This document shows, piece by piece, positions 49,150 to 60,038 of a stretch of DNA of 64,000 nt (positions are counted from its first letter, which is position 1; each line of letters begins with the position of its first letter). The notes beneath the pieces were generated by a model. That model was not told the origin of the DNA. It searched no databases and was given only the letters and a program-made list of their open reading frames with translations. The stretch is from Xestospongia bergquistia (taxonomy: Eukaryota; Porifera; Demospongiae; Haplosclerida; Petrosiidae): NCBI GenBank assembly GCA_963965975.1, contig OZ014412.1:1056501-1120500 (forward strand), given 5' to 3'. The translations under genes were made by a program, and so were the position numbers.

Positions 49150-50230
49150 CTATATTATTGAGGAGAATGACATTATATACTCTACTCTTAGACTTGTAAC
49201 ACATCCAGTAACTATATTCTCTCCATTATTACAACCAATATATAGTGCAGTATATCCTGAACCTGATATCATCATCATTTCAACATTATATACCCTCCAA
49301 TATCATATCACACTCATCTGTTATAACTTACTCATTAGTAGGTTTACTTTTGAAATAAATCAGTTTTCTTTAAAGTACCTAAATATATGATGTCATATAT
49401 ATATATGATGATGTCATTGTCACATGACTTACCGCTGAGTTCCTAGTTCTTTCTCCTCTTCTTTTTAATACTATAATACATTACCAATATAACTAGTATT
49501 ATTACTAACAATATGATCACTATACTAACTGCTATAACTAGTGGAGAGAGAGAGAGAGAGAGATTATATTAATGTGTTATTATTTACATTATATATCAGT
49601 ATCTCTATATGCAATGTGTACTGATGTAATAGATCTAGTATCATCTCCTGATGCAGTTTGTCATGGGAACTATAAAATAGAATAGTTCATCAGAAACATT
49701 ATCAGACCCTATCATAAATGTATATGATATACACAAGACCCATTATCAGTAGATATAGAGGTACTCTGTACTTCAGAACTACCTGCAGTGTAATATTTAG
49801 GAAAAAGAGAGATAGTTTATAATCTGATAATATAAGTTAATAACTCTATACAATGATTTACTGGTAATAATATTAGTATTACGTATACATAGAAATGTAT
49901 CAATAATGTTTTGTCTAGTGTTACTATAGTTACAATAACCACAATCACAAAGAGAAACTTTATAGTGAACACAACTGAAAATAAACTATATCAAGTCAAT
50001 TCACATTTAATTGTTGAATTTTCAATATATTATATTACATTACATGTAATGAGATGTTTACCAGTATTGTTTTCTCTAGTGTTACTATGGTTACAATAAC
50101 AATAGTCACAATGAGATAACAGTGATAGTACATAATGAACACAACTGATAATTAAACACACACAATATATATCTAGTTCTATGAGATTGTATTGATTTGA
50201 GAGGTAAACATTATTTAAATTGTTTATTTA
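49150..50230 (-). pseudogene. Relic second-family cassette, scrambled
   Basis: Pieces of the TDNG domain exon lie at 49190-49300 and 49690-49790, separated by transmembrane/tail pieces (49320-49550). One piece holds a good hydrophobic run (ILLVIILVILVMYYSIKKK) that meets a stop after KKKRRKN. The order is disturbed and the domain incomplete. The conserved 3'-flank block closes it at 50110-50230. Confidence 0.55.
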
Positions 50231-50689
50231 AAAAATCAATTGAGTTTTACATGTATTATAATAATCATTAGTACAATAATATGAATTATACCAACACATG
50301 TATTTGAAGCTAGTATTGATCATGTTACTAGCTCCACCCACAGTCTCATCCCATATAGTGATGTCATAGAAGTGTCACAGTCATTTATATGATCATCATA
50401 AACCATATTATTGTCATGTAATTTATATACTCTACTATCAATACTATATAATACTCTATTTTCATATATCAAGATATCATCATTATTATGATACATATAG
50501 AAAATCTACTTTACCTGTAGATCCATGCAGGTAAACTTGAAAGACATTTCTCATGACAATAACATCAAGATTACTGGTCGTAGTCAATAACTAACAGTGA
50601 CCAGTGAGGAATGAGGGTAAACTTAAAATAAGGAGGATATTTGTTGGTCACTAATAATATTTTAATTATTAATAATGTGATAATAATAT

Positions 50690-52021
50690 TTTCATAGTCA
50701 TCAGTACATGTCCTACTAGGTTGTACTGTTATATATGATGGATTAGTCTCTAACTCCACTCTTCTACTTCTCATCTCTAATCTATGTACTATGTAATGAT
50801 CATAATATGAACTATATAAAGTTATAATATGAACATAGTTACCTTCATCATATGCAGGATTATGAGTAATAGTTTGTTGATCAACTATAGAAAAAATCAC
50901 TTTAAATAATACATAATTTCTCACTCTCTCACCTCCAACTTCATGTAGTTGATGTTTCTTCTTCAAATATACAATACTACTGACTACTAGACATATCACT
51001 ATTATGACAATTACTACTACCACACTAACTGTACTAGTGGTAATGAGGAGAATAGTCTTGTTAGAAGCTGTAGAGATAACTTGAAAAACATATAAAAATA
51101 TTTAATACATGTTTATATGACACCCTTGAATTTAAAGAAGTAGTTGTACAAATGTAGTTATGTTCTTTTCATCACTACCTATCTTCTCATTGATGTAGTA
51201 ACTAATAAATTATAACAGAACAATAAAATACAATACAATATAATACTTACTAGTAATAATACATAATACTAGTCTCAGTAGGAGATGGTAGTAGCAAGAC
51301 ATATTCCAGCACTTGAGGGTACACAACAGATGGGTTAGTTATAATAGTACCATCTACTATATCATGAGCTGTCACAGTATAGTTACCACTAACTGGTAGA
51401 GTTATATACTGGTATACTCTACTCTCCTCTATACTGGATTTACTCATATTAATAGACTTCATAGCTCCTTTAGATGACTCTCTAAATATCACATGACATC
51501 CATCAGCAGTAGATGTCTTAGCAAACCTACACTCTACAACAACTGATCCATTATCAGAGTAGTACTGTAGAGTGAGTCCTTGGACATGGTAGGTTGCTAT
51601 GATGATAATAAAAATATTTTAGTATCAAAATAAAAATAGCTACTTATACTAAAATATGATTCATTCATTGTTTTAACATGATCAAAAGAATCCACTATGC
51701 CAGCAATAAAAAGACAATTCAATTGAGGACCAATGTTTGTTATGTTATAGTTAACAGTCATGTTGGTTCTCTATATAAATGTGATATGATAGTAGATAGT
51801 TCTTAAATGGATGAGACCAGGTTAACCATCCTGATAAAGTGCTAAGACTGAAAGTAAGATAGACATTTTCTACTGGTGTGATACCTGTGATTAAACAAAG
51901 AGATTACATTGATTATATACAATACATAAATTAACCTTGAACAGTTAAAGTAGTCCCTTTTGATACAAAATCAAAGTTTTGATCTAATACAGTACATCCA
52001 ATACTTATTCCATCATTAATA
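50690..52021 (-). pseudogene. Class A receptor pseudogene with internal deletion and 5' truncation
   Basis: Class A tail, transmembrane, stalk and HVQG exons (51260-51600) are present. Lesions: the second FN3-like exon (about 51650-51755, NYNITNIGPQLNCLF) is joined at about 51757 to the middle of an FN3 exon, deleting everything between. The Ig exon is cut at about 52021 after its last ~80 coding bases and joined to the segment duplicated from 8917 on. The terminal stop is lost, so the tail reads on about 28 residues past YENIII. The HVQG exon reads AKTSTADGC. Confidence 0.8.
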
Positions 52022-52644
52022 GAATAGAAATCTAGTTTCTGTTGTTGAATATCATAATTGACTGTAACTTCCAAGTACTACTATAATAAAATGTGTTATT
52101 ACAAAATCAGCATTCAAAAATTTTGTTTGAATGTCAAAAATTAATGTATTAATTTCTAGACTTGTAATAGTTGATGAGAAAAGAACCATGCTGTCTACAG
52201 AATAAAATGATTATTCCATATAACAATACTATGTGGTTTTAATACATTTATTTTGACAACCTCATATGTTTCATAATAAAATAAAAGATTGTTGATTGGT
52301 TGATTGGTTGATGATACTGAAGAGTTATTGTAATTAAATAACATTACAACATAATAATTGTTAATTAATTATTAAATTGACTAATGACCATCTTCCTTTG
52401 TACCAATGATACATAGTATTGTTAATGTTACTGGTCCTACAGTTCCATCATGTCATGTTATCATCACTGTTTATCTTATATATAGAATGAGGTCATAAAA
52501 TAGTTATCTATAAAAATCACTTGTTATAAACTCTTTTAGTCTTCATGAATGAGTGAAGATATTTTAGTTGACATAATAACAAATAAACAAATTATAAAAC
52601 TACAATAAAACTAAAGGGAATATAATAGACAATATAATAGAGAT

Positions 52645-52900
52645 ATTAGAGATTAGAAAGTAGTCTCAGAGGCAAAGGTATCAATACTATCTGACTCAGG
52701 ATGAGGTTCTATGAAAGCTTCTTCTATCATGTTGAAATCACCAGTATCTAGAGCAGGATCTTTGATTGTTTAATTTGTTATCTAATATAGATATAACAGA
52801 GGGAGAGGTAACATATCTGTCGGAGATAATGTATCATCAGTAACCATATCTGAGAGCATATTACTAAATGATTCAGCATGTTCTGATCTACAGTAATTGA
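52645..52900 (-). pseudogene. Relic last exon of a long-tail gene
   Basis: Matches the final exon of the gene at 9543-14606 (the reading MVTDDTLSPTDMLPLPL parallels MVTDDVLSPRDVLPLPL), with indels that break the frame. It belongs to the duplicated segment starting at 52022 and is cut off by the minisatellite. Confidence 0.65.
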
Positions 52901-52911
52901 TATAACCTGTT

Positions 52912-53460
52912 TGCATTATATGCTCCCAATAAATACAACCCACTGTCCAGTATATAAAGTACACATTATACACTCCCAATGAATACAACCCACTGTCCAG
53001 TATATAAAGCACACAGTATATAAAGCACACGTTATACACTCCCAATGAATACAACCCACTGTCCAGTATATAAAGCAAACAACCCACTGTCCAGTATATA
53101 AAGCACACATTATACACTCCCAATGAATACAACCCACTGTCCAGTATATAAAGCACACGTTATACACTCCCAATGAATACAACCCACTGTCCAGTATATA
53201 AAGCACACATTATACACTCCCAATGAATACAACCCACTGTCCAGTATATAAAGCACACGTTATACACTCCCAATGAATACAACCCACTGTCCAGTATATA
53301 AAGCACACGTTATACACTCCCAATGAATACAACCCACTGTCCAGTATATAAAGTACACATTATACACTCCCAATGAATACAACCCACTGTCCAGTATATA
53401 AAGTACACATTATACACTCCCAATGAACACAACCCACTGTCCAGTACATTAAGCACATAT
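52912..53460. repeat. 50-bp minisatellite, about 11 copies
   Basis: Repeat unit: TATACACTCCCAATGAATAC, then AACCCACTGTCCAGTATATA, then AAGCACACGT. Units are nearly identical, with AAGCACACGT/AAGTACACAT variants, one shortened unit near 53075-53100 and one duplicated AAGCACACAGTATATA. The repetitive open frames (YILDSGLYSLGVYN type) follow from the repeat and are not genes. Confidence 0.95.
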
Positions 53461-54840
53461 ACACTCTACCTTGTGCTGAAGTTTGTCTATCTCCACCAAA
53501 AAAAGGACTTATGCCATCAATCTTGTCATGATGGATATCTGCTATATAAAAGCCATCCTAAAAGATATATGATCATATAAAACATGGTCCATCAAAAAAG
53601 AAATAATCAACTAAAATATTTACATAATAAGTAATTAGTTACTACAAGAATTTGATGAGAAAAAGAGATGTACTATATCATATTTTTTATAATTTATTAT
53701 ACTTGTATTCCAAATATAATAAGGTCATTGTTCAAACAGTTAATATTTGATGCAGTAAATGTTAGGATTCCTAAGTCAGGAATGTCTTTATTCATTTTTT
53801 GCCAAATTATGAGTTATAGATGTTTGAAATGGTTTACACAATCCAACACATGTGTATATATACTCCTGCAATCCTTATACATGCAATAATGATGAGGGTT
53901 ACTTACACTCCAGCAGACATTACTTGTCAAATCAACAGTATATGTACTATCAATTAACACTTATACTGTGATAATGAGTAATGGTAATGAGTAGAGTACT
54001 CTTAATGAGTGTTGTGGATGTTCATATGATACAGTTAATTTAAACTGGAAATATAATAGCTCAAAGTAGGCAAGAAAGTAAACATCACTCCAACAATAAT
54101 ATATGAATGCTGCTGCTAAGAAAAAACTCAACACAAATATTCTCCACATGTTATAGTCTCTTAATGGTATATATTAGTGAGTATGTAAGACCTTCAGATT
54201 TCACAAGTGTTCTAAGATGAAAATATCAGCATATTTTTATAAGCAAAAAGTTATTGTCCTGAGGTTATATGTTAAATGTGACAAAATGAATAGTTTGATA
54301 GTGACCTCCATTTGTAGCAAAGCTGTCTTGTATCAAAGTAATAATATTTAATAATAAAAGCCTTAAATAAACTTTGGAATAAGTATAAATTTGTTGTTTA
54401 TTTAAGTACTAAAGTTTGCTTTGCTTTGACTTGCAAAATTTTTTAACACTGGTGTAATCCAAACTTTTATTCAAAGCTTTTATTATACGTACAATTCTTT
54501 CTACATTATATCACACTTACTGACTATAACATTATAAATGATATGTTTGAATAATAAGTAGTCACAATACCACAATATAAAATGATGCAGTAATACTAAT
54601 GAAGGATCAAAGTGTTTATATAAAGCAATTGTTAAAAATATAAGTCACATCAACTACTTTAATATTAAACAAACCACTCTCAATAACTGTCATAATAATG
54701 TCATCAATACAAATGAAAACTATTACAGAGCAGAAACCTCATCACTACAGCTAGTGAGTTAGTGTTAATAGACATAAATTAAACAAATATTGATGAAATT
54801 TAGAATAAAATTCTCACATTTGTTTTACATATTCTTCTAT
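53461..54840. other. Intergenic, nothing recognised
   Basis: AT-rich sequence between the minisatellite and the segmental duplication boundary at 54841. Short open frames on both strands have no array similarity or splice context. A CACATT..CTGACTATAACATTATAAATGATATG stretch near 54505-54545 is a faint match to the ~150-bp repeat. Confidence 0.4.
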
Positions 54841-56224
54841 TCTGTATTGACTAGAAGGTTAAATTTTTGTGGTACTATTTTCATTTTGTCTGTGATGTTT
54901 TGCTTATAATTTCATAATATTGTAAGATTTCTTACTAGATGGTACACTTAAATTAATACAATTAATTAATAAACTGATAAAACCACTTACACAAAATTAA
55001 TTAACAATAGAAGACTTAACAATCAAACAGTTAGTTACAAGCTAATAACACATTGATAGTCTACATTTTTAAATTTATTAATAAAATATATTAGTACACT
55101 GATACAATTGTTATAATACAAAGTAATATAACAAACTCATTTAGTAATGGAATGCATAATGATACTAAAATCACTTTAACATGATGATTCTGAGGAGAAT
55201 AATAAATTCTAAACTATAATTAAATAAGATATCCTACATCATAATAACATTAAAAACAATAGAGTAAACAAAATGGCAAAATTAAATTCAATAAACTTAG
55301 ACATTATACTACATTATATTACACTTACCTGCTATTATATTGTAAAGGACACATTCAGATCACAAGTAATCACAGCAATGTAAATGTAGAAACAGAGAAA
55401 GAATAGAGTAAACAAAATGACAAAATTGAATTCAATACACTTAGAAATTATACTACATTATATCATACTTACCATCTATTATATTGTAAAGGACACATTC
55501 AGATCACAAGTAATCACAGCAATGGAAATGTAGAACTCTTTGTCCTTGTTGTAAAAGTCCTGTTACCTCCAACCCTTGTTTTTTATCCCTTCAGAATGTT
55601 AGCCACTGCTAACATTTCTTCAGATCTGTCCAACTCTTTATTGTTACTTTATGTCTCATTTTACCTCACTTGATGTTAGTTGTGTAAAACAAAAAATTAT
55701 TAACCCATCATGTTGTTCACAAACATAGAAATGAACTGGACTATATTATACATGTATTATAGTCTTGTTTACTTGTTAGTTCTAAATTGAATTTACAAGT
55801 GAATGTACTGACTAATATACTCAATACCACTGCACAAACTATATATGGTATTGTTTCAATAGTAACATTTCTGATATAGTCCATACTGTTATCATAACAT
55901 AAGTATTAATAATATTGGTTACATTTAATGAATTGATGGTTCTCATTTGATCATGACCATTTGAACTATCCCTGGTATGACACCTTAACTTGTATCTTTG
56001 TTGACAGAAATGTTAGTGACTAAATATAAATTTTGTTCACAATCTGAACACTAAAAATATTCAAGAACTTGCAACAAGTCTTTGTAATAAGCAAAGTCAC
56101 AATCAAGAACATAATTTATGAATAGTTTGTCAAATATTCTTAGCAAAGTCATTGAAATTTAATACATACAAGTACAAGTTAGTCTCAAATTATAATTACA
56201 GTACATATAATTATAATAGTATAG
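54841..56224. repeat. Second copy of the intergenic segmental duplication
   Basis: Counterpart of 45170-46489, with the same order of landmarks and few substitutions. It contains units of the ~150-bp repeat at 55255-55530. No gene is seen. Confidence 0.8.
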
Positions 56225-58571
56225 TCACATTACAATATTTTCATAGTCAGTACATGTCCTTTTAGTTTTTATAATTGAATATGATGGATTGCTCTCTAAC
56301 TCTAATCTTCTTTTCATCTCAAATATGTGAACTATCTCATCGAAATAATAATTGAGTTGTTAAGATTAAAACATACCTTCTTCATAAGCAGGATTATGTT
56401 TGATAGCTTGTTCTTTCACTATAAACACAGGACAAAGATCTTAATTACTAGTATATTTATTCTTATTACCTGCAATCTCATGTTCTTGTTTTTTCCTCTT
56501 CTTCTTCCAAAACATAGTAAGAGCAATTACTAAAACAATTATAGCAACAATTATTACTAGACTACTGAGTGTAGTACAAGTAGTTACAAGAAGGAGAACA
56601 GTAGCTATACACAAAGAAAATAATAATAGATTATTGACTTACATATAACAAACATACATGATGTTTTATGAGTAAGCTCCACAGTTGATGTCATTAGTGA
56701 TTTCTTTATTGATGTAAAATCTAGTAATATATAATGTATAATATCATATAATAATTTAGTTACTGATATTAATGAAAGTCTTATCACTTGGTGTCACACC
56801 TTTAGTAATAAAATTTTAAAATAAACAATACAAATAAACAATTATTACTAATAGTAATAATAGTATCAGTATGAGATACTAGTAGTATAATTATAAAATA
56901 AACAATACAATGATGACTTACTAATGGGAATAACAGTCTTAATGTGAGATGGTAGTATTATAATTGATGTAATACCTAATACATTATTATAGAACAATGC
57001 AACCAATACAATATAATACTTACTGGTAATAATAATAGTCTCAGTAGGAGATGGTAGTAGTAAGATATATTCCAGTACATGAGGGTACACAACAGATGAG
57101 TTAGTTATAATAGTACCATCTACTATATCATGAGCTGTCACAGTATAGTTACCACTAACTGGTAGACTTATATACTGATATACTGTACTCTCCTCTATAC
57201 TGGATTTACTCACATTAATAAACTTCACAGTTCCTTTAGAAGACTCTCTAAATATCACATGACATCCATCAGCAGTAGATTTTTTAGCAAACCTACACTC
57301 TACAACAACTGATCCATTATCAGAGTAGTACTGTAGAGCGAGTCCTTGAACATGATAGGTTGCTATAGTGATAATTATAGAGAATTACATCAATCAAAAA
57401 TACTATACTCACTAAATGATGACTCATTCTTTGTTTTAGAGTTATTAAAATAATCCAGTATATCAGCAATGAAGATATAGTTTAGTTGAGGACTTATATT
57501 TGACACAGTATAATTAACAGTTACTGATTTATCTTCTAAAGAAGAATGAATATATTTTTTATTGTGTTCAGTTTTTGTTCCATTCAATGTGTCCTCTCTT
57601 GTAATACCCAGTAATGTAATATTACAAAGTATAGGATAACCTGTAATCTTTAATATCACATAACACATCATGTAATGATAATATTATTAACTTACAATAA
57701 CATGAAATTCTACATCAACAGAATTATTACATTCATTAAAGATAACATTATGATAAGGTAAGATCATAATATAGTACTCTGTAATTTAGTTAAGTTCAAA
57801 ATGAGAATGAAATTAACATACCTCCACTATACTCCCTTTGGATAGTAACATTACTAGAACTATATTCTCCACTGTGAGCTTTAACAGTAGCAGTGTAAAT
57901 ATCACAGATTGTGAGGTTATATAACTCATAAGATGTATCCTCAGTGATATCATTATATAGTAACTGGCCATGTCGGTTCTCTATATAAATTTTATATGAT
58001 ATTACAGATTTTTCAGAAAAAAATATTGGAGGAAACCAGGTCAACCAACTTGTAAGACTAAAATTGAGTTGAAGATTTTCTACTTGTGTGATACCTGTGC
58101 ATTGTATGAAGTGACCATAAGCTACAAAATTCTAACCTTTAATTGTCAAAGTAGCTCCTTCAGCTACAGGATTAGAGTTTTGACCAAAAACAATACATCC
58201 AATAGCTATCCCATCATTAATAGGTAGGGCTCTTATAGTTAGTACTGATGACCACACATCAACTGATATATTATTAGTAGTTACAGATATCTCTCTGTCT
58301 TGATTATTGGGATCAGTGAGTATATGACTTTCTACTGTCCATGACAGTTTAGTTCCCATACCCTCACAGGTAAAGTTAGCTAGTGTGTAAAGTGGAGTTA
58401 TAACTGATGAAGGAGCTACTGTAATGACAGCTGTAAATGAACATATGAGTTTACAGTGACATATGTACACATACTATTTTAGTAACACTTAACTTACATA
58501 CCAGCTTTATTTACAGAACAAGGCAAGACAATAGCCATAATGAGAATGTTTTCTAGGATGATTTCAGCCAT
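56225..58571 (-). CDS. Short-tail Ig/FN3 receptor, class B tail
   Basis: Complete type I receptor, about 586 residues, 13 exons: signal 58502-58571 ([19 protein letters not shown]), Ig 58137-58430, FN3 57822-58094, second FN3-like unit 57696-57778 and 57413-57647, HVQG exon 57024-57362, stalk exons 56922-56975, 56849-56878, 56764-56799 and 56658-56720, transmembrane 56470-56604 (LVIIVAIIVLVIALTMFW then KKKRKK), NPAY exon 56377-56418 and last exon 56225-56331 (NPSY, YENIVM). All phases agree. The 30-nt stalk exon (56849-56878) is the least certain. Its Ig exon differs from its duplicate at 46490-48830 in the two flanks (GTKLSWTVESHILTD; VFGQNSNPVAEG) but not in the core. Confidence 0.9.
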
Positions 58572-58630
58572 TATCAAACTCCTACTCTCCTCAGTATTGT
58601 TGCATCGACACTGTATATATATAAACAGCT
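58572..58630 (-). promoter_or_regulatory. Core promoter (TATA tract)
   Basis: A short TATATATATAAACA tract lies about 42 bases upstream of the start codon at 58571, with the same leader as the genes starting at 34496 and 44892. Confidence 0.5.
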
Positions 58631-58849
58631 ACAATATACATTGACACACAACAGTTATCTAACAATTATATATAGCTACTGAAAATTTTAATTTCATAAT
58701 GAGCTTGTAAGTAATTCAATAACAATATACATAATTTATATTACACAAGAGACTCAACTATTGGTCTTTGTATATATTAGTTCTATTATGACTAATATGT
58801 AGTCTACAACTACTGATAATAACAATTGGACTTCACTCATCAAAGTACA

Positions 58850-59940
58850 TCAGATGATGTGCGAGAAATAATACAAGTTACCATAATAACACTTTGAGGA
58901 TGATCAAAGTAGTCATCATTTGATGATATCTCTTCATATGGAGGTGGTCCTTCTGGTAATACTGGTAATGCTAACAGGTTTATTGTTGTCCATGCAAATA
59001 GGACTGAAGGTGGTTTAACTGGATAGTTAAGTAATTAATTAAAGATCCTATATTATTAATAATATAGGATCTTACTCTTCTAGTTGGTATGGAGATTTAG
59101 GACAATGTGACAATGAGTCATCTTACAGATGAATGTAGAGAGAGATTACATTAATATGTTATTATTTACATTACATACCAGTATCTCTGTATGATGTAAT
59201 AGAACTAATCCCATCTTCTGATCCAGTTGTCATGGGAACTATAAAACTGACAAGTTCATCACATAACAAATCACATGACACTCACATGACAGAGTTGGAT
59301 TTGGTGTCTATTTAATACTGTCATACATTGCACTAGACACATCTGTAGGTGTAGAGGGAAGGAGGGAAGACTTGTACTGGTGATATTATTACAGCTGTAC
59401 CAGATGAGTCTTTCTGTCCACTATTGTTAATATCAAATATATTAATATCATATATTCCAGTCTCTAGACTTGTAATACAACCAGTAACTATATTCTCTCC
59501 ATTTTAATGACCAATATATATAGTGCAGTATATCCTGAACCTGATATCATCTTCATTTCAACAAAACATCCTCCATTATCAGACCCTATCATAAATGTAC
59601 ATGATATACACAAGACCCCACTATCAGTAAATATAGAGTCATTCTGTACTCCATAACTACCTGTAGTGTAATATTTGGGGGAAAAAAGAGAGAGATAGTT
59701 ATAATCTGATATTATAACTATATTAGTGGTATTGTAAGTATTATATGTAGTGAGGTGTTGTTTTCTCTAGTGTTACTATGGTTACAATAACAATAGTCAC
59801 AATGAGATAACAGTGATAGTACATAATGAACACAACTGATAATTGAACACACACACAATATATATATCTAGTTCTATGAGATTGTTTTGATTTGATAGAT
59901 AAACAATATTTATATTGTTAATAATCAATTGAGTTTTACA
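58850..59940 (-). pseudogene. Relic second-family cassette with PPPYEEI tail exon
   Basis: The TDNG domain exon at about 59400-59670 is shifted in frame near 59505-59515 (reads into a stop at the GENIVTG position). 59160-59230 holds a juxtamembrane piece. 58905-59010 is an open tail stretch reading LPEGPPPYEEISSNDDYFD. PPPY fits a WW-domain ligand and YEEI an SH2 ligand. The conserved 3'-flank block is at 59800-59940. The frame shift makes the copy non-functional. Confidence 0.6.
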
Positions 59941-60038
59941 TGTATTGTAATAATCATTAGTAGTACAATAATATAAATTATATCAACACATATATTTCAA
60001 GCTAGTATTGATGTTGTTAATTATTAATAATGTGATAA

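Noticed and set aside
52782-53206. Repetitive open frames with YILDSGLYSLGVYN units
   Set aside because: Direct translation of the 50-bp minisatellite; the frame depends only on unit length.
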